Shown here piece after piece: positions 36,290 through 48,096 of a stretch of 64,000 nt of DNA. The DNA lies in assembly GCA_036365145.1 (NCBI GenBank), contig JAEOAD010000034.1, positions 16,335,501 through 16,399,500 on the forward strand. The letters are read 5' to 3'. This DNA comes from Orientallactaga sibirica (taxonomy: Eukaryota > Chordata > Mammalia > Rodentia > Dipodidae). The position numbers and the translations under genes are program-made. The notes beneath the pieces are model-generated. The model was not told the DNA's origin. It saw only the letters and a program-made list of their open reading frames with translations, and did no database searches. Positions within the stretch are counted from its first letter, which is position 1. Each line of letters starts with the position of its first letter.

Positions 36290-36597
36290 TCATGTGTGTA
36301 TGTTTGTGCTCAGCACACCTGTGGAGGTCAGAGGACAACCTAACCCCAGGGAGTTGGTCCTTGTCCTCCACCTAATTTAAAGTGGCATCACTCTTTGTTT
36401 GCCACATCAGACATCAGATCAGCTTGCCTGTGAGCTTAGAGATTTACAGATCTGTTTCCCATTGCTATAGGCACACTGGGATTACAGATGTGAGTACTAC
36501 TGTGTTAGCTTTATGTGTTGTCTAGAGATCTGAACTCCAGTTGTCAGACTTGCAAAGCAAGCACTTTTAACTACCGAGGCATCTCCCTAGCTCCAAC
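36213..36597 (-). repeat. B4-like SINE with (GT)n
   Basis: A CT tract and (TG)24-25 at 36239-36287, then the diagnostic 'tggaggtcagaggacaacct', a B1-like middle ('cactgggattacagatgtga') and a reversed ID head ('gcaagcacttttaactaccg'). The poly-Cys/Val frame translates the GT repeat. Confidence 0.8.
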
Positions 36598-38444
36598 AGC
36601 CACATTTCTGATGTATTAGTAATGAAGGAGAAAATAAGTAATTTTTTTTTACTTCTATAAATATCAGAATGACATTACTTCCTTGTCCCCATCTCTGGAT
36701 GTCAATAGTGGCTGTTTATTCAATAAATATACCTGCCTGCCTTGGTTCTAATGCGACATGTAGCTGATGCCTGGAAGTGCTGTTACTTCCAAGCATATTT
36801 CATATTTAATTTATTATACAGCTCTCCATTACTGCTCTTTTTTGTGAACTGTATAGTGCAAGATGATTATTTACTAAAGATTTCATCACATTTTTTCCAA
36901 CTTGATAAGTACAAAAAAAAAAATGCATCCCTCTTTAAAGGTATTTGAGAGAAAAAATTCAAGATAGAGAACTTCCCAGGATTAAGGATATGTTCTGCTT
37001 ACTTTCTTGCCCTCTTCATTCCCCAGCTTCATATAAACACAGTGCCCTTATTTTTCAAATAGGCTTTCACTTAGGAAATAGATAAGAGGGATTCAGTTCA
37101 TTTCCACCAATATTGGGAATCCAGAATCAGTCAGACTGAAGATAAAATGTTAAAAAATAACCATGTTTGCTGCATTAGGTGCACAGCCCATGGGCTCAAG
37201 TAGAGAAACATGTGAGCATTTTTCAGCTTGATATGATTGGTGTTCAGTTTCTACTTGTTAATGACGTCTGTCTTTGTACTTGATGAACGAAACATCTTCC
37301 ACAATCCTTCACTGTTATTTGTAAAAAGTGCTGTGACTAAGCTCCAAACTGATGATGATTTCACTAAAATACCTTTTCTCTGAAAGGTGAACCCCTCCTT
37401 GAGGCCCATGCCTTTAACAATGTTTAAATCAAATCTTTAAGTCAAAAACAAGGATAATGTAGGCCCATTGAGAAGCTAGAAAAGAATGCAACATGTCACC
37501 TTAAAGGTAATGAATGAAGAGTGAATTTCAGAGTGACTTAAGGGTCCTGGCTCTGTGTATCCTTAAGCAGGTCATACAAAACATATGACCTTTGTTTTCA
37601 CAAATTTTAGAACAGAGTCACAGCATGCAGATTGTAGTATAATCTTTGAGACTGTCTTGTATTGAACTTGGAATTTAAGAATGTAAGAAATTAAAGTTCA
37701 AAGAACTATAAAATCTAAAGACTTAGTGTCTACTGTATTTTTTGTTGTTGCTGTTGTTGAGGTCACTTATGTATCTCCCAAAACCTTCCATATTTCCCTA
37801 GGGGTAATTTTAACATAGCTAAATACTTACTAAAGTTTTTATAGTTTTATTCCATACATAAACATTGTTAATGCTACCACCATCACCACCAGCAACTTAG
37901 GCAGCTTCTGTTTTTCTCAACAGTTTGGTGCCCACTAGCTTACCATTGTACAATAAGAATACAGAGCTTGTGTGCTTTTTGTTTGCTTTGTGTGACTTGT
38001 TTCACCCATCCCATTCATCACTCTTTCTCCTGCTTCCATTGCATCAATAATGGGAAAGAACTGATGATATAGGATAAAAAAGAAGAAATAACTCATATAT
38101 CTCTGAGCCAAAGGTCATAACAGCACATATATATTTGCAAAGCTGAAGACAATGCATAGAATTATATTTGCCGCATATTGGGCTTTCACTGAACTGGCCA
38201 TGAGTGGATTTACTCTGAATGTAAAAGACATTCTTGGACAGGTTTGCTGGTAATGTCATTGAGCTTTCAGAACAGGTATGTGTGCACTGGTGTAGAAACA
38301 GATCTAGAGTGTGATACTGTGAGTCAACTTGAGATTCGAACTACAATGAATTAGGGCAAGGATAATGTTAGTGATGAGGAAGAAGAGAAAGACAGAGAGA
38401 AAGAGTCTTTATCCAATGGGCTCATATACACACTGTTCATCATT
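36598..38444. other. Unassigned intergenic sequence (1.8 kb)
   Basis: Mostly unique-looking. A possible MIR core lies at 37545-37620. Short T- and A-tracts at 36641 and 36915. No exon seen. Confidence 0.4.
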
Positions 38445-38768
38445 TACCATCTTTTTTTCCTCCCTCCCTTCCTTCCTTCCTTCCTTCCTTCCTTCCTCCC
38501 TTCCTTCCTTCCTTCCTTCTTTCCTTTCTTTCTTTGGAGAGAGTCAGAGAGAGACAGTGAGAGAGAGAGAGAGAATGGGCACACCAGCAGTCTCTCAGCC
38601 ACTATGAACAAACTCCAGATGCTTGCGCCACCTTGTGGGCAGGTGCAGCATTGCGCCCTTACCTCACTTTTGCGTCTGGCTAAACTTGGGACCTGGAGAA
38701 TCGAATGGGCTTTCTTAGGCTTAGCAGGCAGGTGCCTTAACTGCTAAGGCATCTTAGCCCTACCATCT
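38445..38768 (-). repeat. Dip-type SINE (long form) with a (TTCC)n tail
   Basis: The direct repeat taccatct at 38445-38452 and 38761-38768 brackets the element. From the left: (TTCC)n about 38460-38530, GA-rich tract to 38572, then 'gggcacaccagcagtctctc', the long-form block 'gcagcattgcgcccttacct', and a right end 'ggtgccttaactgctaaggc'. One of the least diverged Dips, with several intact CpG-derived sites. Confidence 0.9.
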
Positions 38769-40285
38769 CTTTCTTAATCACTATCTTTTTAATCTCTGCA
38801 CACAACTTGTAAAGCATTTAATTTTATGTACATATCCTGACTGAGATAATCTGGTTGAATGACCAGTAAACTATCAGCACTCTTTCTATCACAAAAATAC
38901 ATACACACAAAAAAATACAAACCAAATCCTTCTCCCACCACTCAAGAAATAGGTATTGGCCACTGAGGTTCAAGCCTGGTGGTGGTTGGGGAACCGTAAA
39001 CACTAGACACAAATTGTCTGTCTACTCTTTGACTCATACAGACTTGAATTCAAACCTAGAGCAGCCCAAGAAGAATTGTTGAGATTCTGACAATCAGAAA
39101 GAAAATGCATTTCAAAAGCTAGAACCACCTTGAAGACTACTGAAGGGAAAATGAACTTAAAGCTAGGTAAGTTTCACAGCATTCTAAATCTTTATCCAAA
39201 TTGTGTATCATTAAATATAATTAGTAATCCTAGTAAACACTCTATCCCCCATGTGTAAAAAAAGCTCACTATTGTTGCTGGAACAAAGAATAGCTTAGTA
39301 GAAAGCCATTTCCATGAAGATAACCACAGTCCAAGAATGTAAAATTATTAGGACCAAAGAGTAAATCTTATGTGCCCCCATCTGTGTGGAGGCAGCTTAA
39401 CATAGTCTTTGTACACTGAGTGATAAAAATAGTGTCTGAAGGGCTAACCTTTCAAACCCAAACTTATAATTATGCAAACATCTCTCCAGGACATTCGTTC
39501 ACTTAAAAAAAAATTAAAAATATGTCCTTTGACTTGTTCTGAAATGGCTTATGGTGACTTGGCAGTTAAAGCAAGTAGGAGAAATAACATGTAAGTTTAT
39601 TTGAAGAGGCATTGGGTGGGGAGCAGATAGAATTGGCAGTTTGGGGCACTTGATTTGAGAAGATTGTATTACAGGGACAATTAGTTTATTTCCTGGCAGC
39701 TAAAATGTAAAAAGAAGCATTTTATATTACTCAATATTAGAAAAACATACAAATTCATCTATATAGAAAAATCTTCCTGGACTTTAGCCCAAGTATATAC
39801 ACACATACTTGTAGAGAAAAAAGAAAACCACACCATTCAGTGCACTTTATCTATGACTAGAGTTTCACAAATGATACAGAAATGCTATTTTCTTGGCGGA
39901 TTCACATACTGGCCTCCATAAAGGCAGAGGGTGTGACACTAAATCATAACTCAAGGCAGGCAATTTTGTACGAAGCTGATATAATGGTGTCCAAGTGCTT
40001 AGCGTTTGGATGCCCTCACTTAATGCTGAAATAGAACTTGGAAACTTGAGATAAATGGCTAGTTAGCATGTCCATTAGACTTCCTTCCTCAACAGCAGGT
40101 GTTTGACACAAGCTCTGGCAAAAGAGTATGCCCCTTTCAAACTCCTATGGAATCACTTAGCAAACACTTCTTTTGCCACTGCTCCACAATATTTATTCAA
40201 GGGGAATGTGTTAACTATTGCTTGCACAGTCAAATGTTGTTTTAAAAATCAGAGGCCAGGGTATATAATAATTAATATTCATATC
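38769..40285. other. Unassigned intergenic sequence (1.5 kb)
   Basis: No recognised repeat or exon on either strand. Confidence 0.4.
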
Positions 40286-40566
40286 ATAATTTCCATGTTT
40301 GGTGTATGTGTGTGTGGTATGCATGTATGGAGAGGCCAGAATCTGACATAAGGGTCCACTTCAGTCAAATCTCCTTGGTTTGTCAGACAAGGGCTCTCAC
40401 TGAACCTGAAATCCCAGGGATTTGTCTATGTCTGCCTACCCAACATTGGAATTATAGACACACACCAACCAAACCCAGCATATGATGGGGGTGTTGGGGA
40501 TCCAAATCTGGTCCTCATGATTGTACAACAAGTGCTTTCTTTACCTAATGAGACCTCATCCCAACC
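40286..40566 (-). repeat. B4-like SINE
   Basis: GT/GTAT start, 'gagaggccagaatctgacat', a B1-like middle ('tgtctatgtctgcctaccca', 'attggaattatagacacaca') and a reversed ID head ('caacaagtgctttctttacc'). Strongly diverged. Confidence 0.65.
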
Positions 40567-41435
40567 CCGTTCTGTGTTTTTGGTCAATTCAAGGAGGTAG
40601 TACCCATTACTCCACTTTGGTTAAGATGACTTATCAAAAAGGCTGCAATATTCCACTGCCTTTCATCTTCCCTTTGCAATGTTACTTTATAGCCTTTCTC
40701 ATCAATAGTTGGGGTTCATTCTTCCCCTACTGGAAACTACCAGCTTGGGGACTTGCTCTGGACAAATATATTATAGGTAAAATGACTGGGTTAGTTTCAA
40801 ACTCTGCTCTCAAGGGCCTTCCCATTTCTTCTTCGTTCCCAGGGAACCCTACTGCTGCCTTGTAAAATCAAACTTGGGATGGTAATTTGTTGATGGGGAT
40901 ACATACAAGTGTGAGCTACTCCCCATCACTGAAGCCAACATTGTGCCAATCTACAGAAACAGAGCTGCCTGGGGGACATGCCTGAGGCAGCCCAGCCACC
41001 ACTGGACCTGTTCAGCTGAACCCAGCTTTGTTTGCAGACCCATACCACAGAGTGCTCTAGCAGTGGCTATTGCTTTAAACAACTAGCTTTTGAGTGGTTT
41101 GTTTTTCACAAACTTGTAACTTTACTTCATCCTAAGAAATTTCCAATGATAGCACTTTGTATTTGCATAGCTCTTTTTCTATTAGAAAACATTTTGTACA
41201 TAGTATGCCATTGTCTCCTACTTTGCAGCTTCTTTTAAGTAAGGGCAAATATCCCTAGGTCCTTTATGGGGTTTTAAGACTCAATGGAAGCAATGCACTC
41301 AAACTTAGCAGATGATCAACATGTATTGCATCTCTGATTCTTTCTCTAAGGCATGGTTTCTAAACTGGTTTTCTTATTATCCCTCCCAAGAAGAAATTTT
41401 AGACATTTTTCCTATAATTCCTCCTATAAAAATTG
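40567..41435. other. Unassigned intergenic sequence
   Basis: No recognised repeat. The 114-codon frame at 40521-40865 has no domain and begins within the B4, so I do not call it. Confidence 0.4.
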
Positions 41436-41577
41436 GTTTTTTGAGGTAGGGTCTCACTGTAGCTCAAGCTAACCTGGAATTCACTATGTAGTCTCATGGT
41501 GGCCTTGAACTCATGGTGATCCTCCTACCTCTGCCTCCCAAGTGCTGGGATTAAAGGCATGCACACCACGCCTGGCT
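41436..41577 (-). repeat. Young full-length B1 SINE
   Basis: 'gaggtagggtctcactgtag', 'ctaacctggaattcactatg', 'caagtgctgggattaaaggc' and 'accacgcctggct' give a complete antisense B1 close to the lineage consensus. Confidence 0.95.
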
Positions 41578-41579
41578 TT

Positions 41580-42190
41580 ATATATTCTTAATTTATTGAT
41601 TTTTTTAATGAAAAGGTTGTACACATAGACCCCCTCTCCCCACCCCAATTCTGCTGAGGGTCTTCAGTGGTGTTATTGGTATTCATTGTGAAGACTAAGA
41701 GGCCTTAGTCAGTCTCTTGAGGAGGGGGGGATATGGTATCTAAAGGCTAATCCCATTCATCCTGAGGCTCTTACAGTCTTTCAGCACTTCTCTTCCCTGA
41801 TGCTCCTTGAGCCTTGGTGGACAAGATAAAGATCTGATTTAGTGTTACTTTTCTTTTGTTGTTTGTTTGTGGTTTTTGAGGTAGGGTCTCACTTTGGCTC
41901 AGGCTAACCTGGAATTCACTCTGTAGCCTCAGGGTGGCCTTGAACTCACAGCGATCCTCCTACCTCTGCCTCCTGAGTGCAGGGATTAAAGGCATGCCCA
42001 CCACTCCTGGCTCTGTAGACTCTTGTATCTATTTTTATAAGGTTTGAGAGACCACAGGGTCTGTTGCCATTTCCTTGGATCTGGTTTTCAGGCTAGCCAT
42101 GAGAAAAGTATTCGTGTCATTGCTTCTTTTATAATGACTTTTGGGCCTGGGCAGATAAGATGGAGGTGACCTATCTTCTGGTAGACAATA
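41580..42190 (-). mobile_element. L1 3' UTR fragment interrupted by a B1
   Basis: A T/A-rich left end is followed by 'ttcagcacttctcttccctg', 'atgctccttgagccttggtg' and, after the B1, 'aggctagccatgagaaaagt'. The 'tgatg.tcc.tgagccttgg' wording is familiar from rodent L1 3' UTRs read in antisense. No ORF2 part is present. The B1 at 41866-42012 splits it. Confidence 0.6.
41866..42012 (-). repeat. Young B1 SINE nested in an L1 fragment
   Basis: Full-length antisense B1 ('gaggtagggtctcactttgg', 'ctctgtagcctcagggtggc', 'gagtgcagggattaaaggc'). Same orientation and subfamily as the B1 430 bp upstream, but a separate insertion since the flanks differ. Confidence 0.95.
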
Positions 42191-42191
42191 T

Positions 42192-42392
42192 TTTTTATCT
42201 CTTTTGAGAGAGAAATAGAGACAGAGACAAAGAGAGAGAGAGAGATAATGGGTACAACAAGGCCTCTTGCCATGGCAAACCTACTTTAGACACATTGTGC
42301 ATCTGGCCTTATATAGGTACTGGGGAATTAAACCTGCATCATAGAGTTTAGAAAGCAAGTTTCTTTAACCACTGAGTCATCTCTTCATCCTC
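42192..42392 (-). repeat. Dip-type SINE (short form)
   Basis: GA-rich tract (42205-42246), 'gggtacaacaaggcctcttg', 'ataggtactggggaattaaa' and a right end 'ccactgagtcatctcttcat'. Diverged. Confidence 0.8.
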
Positions 42393-42494
42393 TATAACAT
42401 TTTAATATAAGAAACACATTGATATCCGTTTCTGTGCAGTATGTAACATTACACTATCAACGTTTTTTTTTTTTTCTCTTTATAAAACCTAGCT

Positions 42495-42695
42495 CCACCT
42501 TGTCAGATACATTATCTCATTGTCACTGAGCTGTGCATGCTCAGTTGCTACCACTATATGCATTCTTTTTCACAGTGACCTGGAATCATAAAATGATTTG
42601 CACAAGACCACATAACATTAACACTGCCAGCCCAGAAGGTCTACACATGACTCTTGACTCAAAGCTGATCACTCTCCATTCTTTAGTAAAGTGCC
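42495..42695 (-). repeat. MIR-like fragment
   Basis: 'gatacattatctcattgtca' and 'ataaaatgatttgcacaaga' resemble antisense MIR. Weak. Confidence 0.35.
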
Positions 42696-44711
42696 CAGGT
42701 TCAAATATGCAGTATGATCTAAGGTTGAATAAATTGAATTGTCTATCTTTCCTACTCTGGAGTGAAAACCAACTAATTAAACTGCTTGTACTTGTTATAG
42801 TGAAAGAGGTGGAAGCTCTATCAATGCTTAATAATCACACTGACAGACTGGAAGATTCTATTGGTTTCTCTGTGTATAGAGACTGTTCTTCAAGATGAAG
42901 AGAATTCATTCTCTGGAGCCATCCATCCAACCTCTCACTAAATTCACTCACACTACATTTCTTTAAGGATTTATAAGACAGAAAAGAAAATAGCAGCAAG
43001 ACAGATGAAAACATTTTCTTGATACAGGCATAAAACTCTAAGGACTAGCAGCACAGAGGGGAGGACAGACAGGAAAAGACTGGAGAAGATTAAATGTGTA
43101 CATGTCACTAATCACTGTATTCAACCTTTAGAAATGTTCTCTGTGAGGAAAGCCGTGAGCAGAAAGAGAGCTTATAAAGAAATGGGAAAGCAACCTGAGT
43201 GAGCTACAATGTTTGCATGACGAGATGTGATGGTGATTAAGCTCCAGGTAGCTCATAGCCAAACCTGAACCTGTCCATTTGAGGTCAGTTTAACCTGACC
43301 TTTGTTAAAGAGGCAATTCTGCCTGTGCATGTGAGGAAGGGGCTTGCAAACAACTGAGATGTAAGAGCTCCTAGCATCTTCCCCACATCATAGCACTTAG
43401 TTATCAAGGACCTCAGAGTCTGACTGATTACCAAGCAATTACAAACACATTTCTAAACCAGTTTCTCCCAGGGGCTCCTGCTTCTCTGTCTGAATGGCCT
43501 CTTTCTTTTTACCCAGGTCATAGTAATTAAGTGACAAGTGATTTTTATACAGCTAGAAGCTTCCCCACAGCAAGAAGGAATGACAGATGCTACAAATATT
43601 TACAAAATGGTGTATGTCTACATCTAGGAAAAGATTATACAGAGAGAGACCTCAGAAACCATATAAAGTGTTAAAGGAGGGGGAAGACAGGTTTGGAGGC
43701 AGAAAGTGAATTTTCTGAAATCCCCACAGTGCTAAAAGTATAGCATGTCCATTTTGTGCTCTTTGTATGGTGCCTGATCTTGCCTCCTATGAGCAGTGAT
43801 CTGCTGCCCTCTCAAGTGTGGAGTTAATTCCTGCATAGCTGCTTTAGAGAAACAGACAGACAGAAAATGCTTTTTTAATTACCCATTGCCTCTTCCATCC
43901 AGGTTGTCTTGAAAGAAGATTTGAAAAACCATTTTATCTTCTTCCAGTGCAACCTAAGCATCCAGTGAAGTTCAGAAATAATTAAGGTGAGGTACTACAT
44001 GTCTCTGTCACTGTGGGTCCGAGGAGTGGACTCATCTAGTAACTACACTATCCTTGGTATGCTTGTGAGAAACACACACACACACACACAACACCCTCTT
44101 TAAATAACACTTTTGACATCAAGTGCTTTTCCTGAACCTCATCTTTGTGAATCTTTTCTCACTGGTGCCCAGTGCACATGCAACAGATGCCATTGGCATT
44201 CCCTTTGTGGGTGAGTCCTTGCTTCTGGAAGAGCCTACCATCTGCTCCTTTCTGTCTCACGTTCATCCTCCTGCTCCATTTCCCATCTTTGATAGCTTCT
44301 TTAGATCTTTTAGAAATTCAGCTTAGAGAATTTTCAGGTTGACTGTCTTACATCCTATGCAACAGTGGCTTACATGGTACAACCTCCTGCTCCCACTGCA
44401 CCCCTGCTCTGCCACACCTCAGAGGCACAGACCTCTTTTAGCTGATGCAATGACTTTCATGTTCTTTCCTTTCTCTGGGTGGCCTCAACTCTGGATCCTT
44501 TTGATTTACTTCTGAACTCAGTGGCATGGATCGAACCTGAAGAATTTAGATCAAACATTACTTTCATGGCTTACGAAGGCACAGCTGTATTAGATGGTCC
44601 CCAAACCCTCTCCCTGCCCACAGAGCTTCATCTCATGTCCTACTTCTAGTTCTTGCACTGCCATTCACTTGTAAAACATTGGGGGAAAATCTTTCACTTA
44701 AGAAATAATTA
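42696..44711. other. Unassigned intergenic sequence (2 kb)
   Basis: Only a short (AC)9 at about 44071-44090. A hydrophobic 67-codon frame at 44123 looks signal-peptide-like at its start but has no homology I recognise and no clear exon context. Confidence 0.4.
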
Positions 44712-44830
44712 TTGTTCATTCATTTACACATTCATTCCTACATACATTTATTCATTTAGTCAGTCATATTCTCAATAAACATGATCAGCCTTAGTATGTA
44801 CCAGGAAGCTTATTGGTGTCGGTTTAAGTG
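44712..44830 (+). repeat. Old mammal-wide repeat, probably L2-type
   Basis: 'cattcattcctacatacatt', 'ctcaataaacatgatcagcc', 'tagtatgtaccaggaagctt' resembles the common 'tttattgagcacctactatgtgccagg' class. Confidence 0.35.
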
Positions 44831-45269
44831 ACTGACCTTCAGAGTGCCTTCACAGAGAGATTATGTGAGGTCATCTCCTTATATATCTCTGGACAAACTA
44901 AGGTGACTCATTTAGGACTGATAGCAACACTGTCCCAGGCAGAGCCTGGGGGGAGGGGAAGGCTTTGGATGTGCCCCTTATCTGTAGGAACAAACCAGGG
45001 TGGAAGGCATGGTTTGTAGAAGGGAAGCCTGCAAGAGAAAGGAAGGAGTGAAAGAGTAGTAGATAATGCCTTTTCTCAAGTCCTTCTCCATGGCATCCTA
45101 TGTCAAAAATAGACAGGTAGCTGGACAGAAGTAGCAGCACCTGCTTAAATCTGCAATCTCTTGCAACCTGAGATCCCAGAATGAGATAATCTCATAGGTG
45201 ACACTTCTGTCATTGGGAACTGCAGAACAGCAATGTGGGCCTATAATATTCTTTGAATTACCCAGATAC
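44831..45269. other. Unassigned intergenic sequence
   Basis: No recognised repeat. The 63- and 80-codon frames here are unsupported. Confidence 0.4.
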
Positions 45270-45645
45270 CTGCCTGTGGTAGTTTGAATAGATGGTCCCC
45301 AATATATTCAGTGTTTTATTAGTTTGTAGTTTGGATCTGCAGCCACTTGATTGGAGGAGGTGTCATTGGTCAGAATTTAGGATTCAGCCCTAAGGTGTGG
45401 GGGTGGATTTGAAATTCCAGTCTAAAGATATGCAAAGAGCCTAGTTCCATCCATAGTGTGCTCTGTGGCTTTTGGTTTGTGGCTTTTCTTCTCTCTTTCT
45501 GCTTGGACCTGTGAAAGGGCCAGCTTCTTCTGCCATTATGGAACTTCCCCTGGATCTGTAAGCTTCAATAAATATCCCTTCCTACCTAACTGTGCCTGGT
45601 TTTGAAGTTCATCTCAGTGAACCTGAAGCTGTCTGCTACACTGCC
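45270..45645 (+). mobile_element. Solo LTR (MaLR-like) with 5-bp target duplication
   Basis: The LTR starts TGTGGTAGTTTGAA at 45275 and ends CTGCTACA at 45640 (366 bp). The 5-bp word ctgcc lies directly before (45270-45274) and after (45641-45645), as expected for an ERVL/MaLR-type integrase. AATAAA is at 45567-45572, preceded by 'ggaacttcccctggatctgt'. A solo relic without internal genes. The same family recurs in reverse at 63.3 kb. Confidence 0.9.
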
Positions 45646-45719
45646 ATTCCCGCTTCTCTGTTTGCCCTTCTCCTCACAGATGTGGCAATAGTGAGTATAC
45701 TGGACAGAAGTTTATATCA

Positions 45720-45835
45720 GTAAGGAGTTTTGGAGTCAATTTCCTGTGTTTTCTACATCAGGATATTTTAAATTTCTTTTTGAACCTCAATTTTTCATCT
45801 ATTAAATCAGGAGGTTGATACAAACATTTGCTGTA
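45720..45835 (+). repeat. MIR-like fragment
   Basis: 'tgaacctcaatttttcatct' then 'attaaatcaggaggttgata' fits the MIR core. Confidence 0.5.
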
Positions 45836-45901
45836 GTTTTCAAAGACTGGTCCCAGCAATCTTTCTTACTAGATTTCTGTGTGTCTCTCCTCACAGCCCA
45901 C

Positions 45902-46060
45902 TTTTTAATTTTTATTTTATTTTATTTTTATTGACAACTTCTATACTTACATACAAAAAACTCATGATATTTCCCTCCCCTCCCTCATTCCCCTTTAGAA
46001 CTCCATTCTCTGTCATGTCCCCTCCCTTTCTTACCCCATTCCACCATACTTCTGCAGGAA
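45902..46060 (-). mobile_element. L1 3'-end fragment
   Basis: T/A-rich tail complement (45902-45930), then 'ttgacaacttctatacttac' and 'catgatatttccctcccctc', the same 3' end as at 62.5 kb and (in sense) 18.5 kb. The right boundary is unclear and the similarity fades after about 46045. Confidence 0.75.
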
Positions 46061-46400
46061 AGGCAGCAATTTGTGTCCAGAGCTCAGATGTTAGCCACAC
46101 CTAGACTCAGCCTCTGTTTGGACTCTCTGCTCTGGGGGCTTCCAGGGGCACAGTTAACTCCATGAATGGACCAGAGCCAGAGGAATCTAAGTTAAGTGCT
46201 CAAGCAGGGCAGTTTCATAACATCAATCACAGTTTTTAATAGCTGCCATTTGACCCTGAGACTTTTGTTGTGTCACCTCTCCTTCCCTCTCTCTCTCTCC
46301 CTTTCTGCCACACAGAGAGCTTTCTTATGCTTGTGTGTCCTTGTCACTTATGCCCATTCTTCTCACAAATTTACTATCACTGTCTCCATTTTTCTTCTGC

Positions 46401-46772
46401 CTTATTTATTTATTTATTTATTTTTTTTTGTGACAGGATCTCATGTAGCCCAGTTTTTAAATTTTTTTTTATTTTATTAAGGGGGCAGGGAGAGAGCGAA
46501 ATAGGTAGATAGAATGGGTGCACCAGGGCCTTCAGCCATTGTAAACCAACTCCAGACACATATGCCACCTTGTGCATATGGCTTACATGGGTTATGGTGG
46601 GTCTTTGGCTTTGCAGGCAAATGACTTAACCACTAAGCCATCTCTCCAGCCCTACCCCAGGTTTTTAATGAACTTACTATATAGCTGAGGATTATTTTGA
46701 ACTCCTGATCCTCATGTCACCACCTTCCATGAGCTGGGATTATAAATGTGTGTCATCTAAGTACCATCCAGG
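46401..46772 (-). repeat. Old B1 SINE split by a Dip insertion
   Basis: Left part 46425-46448 ('tgtgacaggatctcatgtag') after a (TTTA)n tail (46401-46424). Right part 46656-46772 ('gaacttactatatagctgag', 'ccatgagctgggattataaa'). The two parts are contiguous in B1 once the Dip is removed. Confidence 0.85.
46449..46668 (-). repeat. Dip-type SINE (short form) nested in a B1
   Basis: The body at 46461-46655 has 'gggtgcaccagggccttcag', 'caactccagacacatatgcc' and a right end 'cactaagccatctctccagc'. Flanks cccagtttttaa (46449-46460) and cccaggtttttaa (46656-46668) form a target duplication with one indel. Confidence 0.9.
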
Positions 46773-47150
46773 TTTTCAGTTCTTTTTCTCTGCAGCTTAA
46801 AGAATTAAAAGTCAGAAAAAGTTCGAAGATAAAGCAGAGCAAAATTTATTTAAAGTGAAAGTAAAAAGAAAAATCAATAGAGAAAAGCAAATTGCTAGTG
46901 GAAGGAACTCTAGAGATGGAGTCTACCATCCCTACTAGAAGTCAAAACTTTATTGCCTGAGAGAAGCCTCCCCATTGAGATGGAATTGATTGATCCAAGA
47001 TGCACCTTTTACTGCACAGACCTTAGGCATGTCCAGAAATGCCCAGGCATGTCTGGGCAACTTCATCAAGGGTGCCCACCAGTGGAGAAACCTCACCCAT
47101 GTATCCACGTACCAGAAAGTGAGTCCCCTCTCTGCCATCTTTGGTCCCCA
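46773..47150. other. Unassigned, next to a putative LTR
   Basis: 'gcaaaatttatttaaagtg' contains a reversed AATAAA-like word. The 130-codon frame 46953-47345 crosses the proposed LTR start and has no domain I recognise. Confidence 0.35.
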
Positions 47151-47685
47151 TGTTGGAACATACCAGTAAAACAACAGAGCTGCTTACCCAGGGCTCTTTT
47201 TCCCTGTCTCCCTACCAAGCAGGGCAAACTACCTAGCTTCTGTGGTGTATGGCACAATGTAGATCTGGCCCTAGTCAGACCGCATGGCAGAAGAAACCAG
47301 GAAATGGCTTCTGTGAACATGACATTCTGCACAGGCCTGGCATGACAACAGCTACAGTTCCATGCTAGCAAGAAACCTGCTACGAGATGACCTGTCCAGA
47401 GACAGGCTGTCATTGGTCACCAAAATACATACATTGGTCACCAAAATACATACATACATACATACATACATACATACATACATACATACATACATACATA
47501 CAATGATTGGCCAGCCAAGCCCCTTAAAACCTCCTGAACTTCCTCGAATAAACGAGTTTTGTGGCAGCTCACCCTCCGCTTTCACCCAACTCTCAAAGTC
47601 TGTGTTGTGATTCCGGGTTGCTCATCCCCAACTCGGTAGAGACTCTGCTGTCCCTCCTGGGCTGGCCTTAGGGGGAACCCCAACA
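47151..47685 (+). mobile_element. Putative retroviral-type LTR with U3 tandem repeats
   Basis: Short inverted ends TGTTGG (47151) and CCAACA (47680-47685) bracket 535 bp. Inside are a 21-bp tandem duplication at 47411-47452 whose unit holds ATTGGTCACC, an (ATAC)n run at about 47445-47502, and another ATTGG box. A TTAAAA word (47524-47529), AATAAA (47547-47552) and a GT-rich downstream part follow. This U3-R-U5-like order suggests an ERV LTR. No adjacent target duplication is found, and the left end is the least certain part. A TGG word just after the right end could be a primer-site remnant, but no internal viral sequence follows. Confidence 0.5.
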
Positions 47686-48081
47686 CTGTGGTCCCTCAGT
47701 ATCACTCTTAAACATTACAGGAGACAGACAGTTTTCTTGACTAGGCAGATAGATAGGGAAAACTGGGTCCTTGATAGGTGGCTATAGTCTAAGCCAAAAT
47801 GGCAAAGTGGGTGACCACACTTTCTACTTCTTCCTGGTCTAAGTGAAAATTTCCTGCTGTCAGGCTGGCTTGGTGGCCTTCCTGGGACCTGCTCAATAGT
47901 CTATGCATTATTTACTAATTGGTACCTTCACCTTCACTTAAGCTGACCAATCATGGACTCTGGACTGGTGCACTTCTCCCATTCAACTATAGATTTTCCA
48001 GCCCTCCTCCCATATGAGTTTATTCTCTTTGCTTTATTTACCACTTACTTTGAAATACACTTCATTGTTTTATATGATTTC
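47686..48081. other. Unassigned sequence between LTR and L1
   Basis: No gag- or other retroviral-like reading frame and no recognised SINE. Confidence 0.4.
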
Positions 48082-48096
48082 CTGCCTTTTATTTCT

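Noticed and set aside
46953..47345. 130-codon plus-strand open frame with several cysteines
   Set aside because: Runs across the proposed LTR start; cysteine spacing fits no finger motif; an overlapping minus-strand frame of similar size shows it is composition-driven.
47447..47502. Evenly spaced short repeats, considered as a CRISPR-like array
   Set aside because: It is an ATAC tetranucleotide microsatellite with no spacers, and the genome is mammalian.
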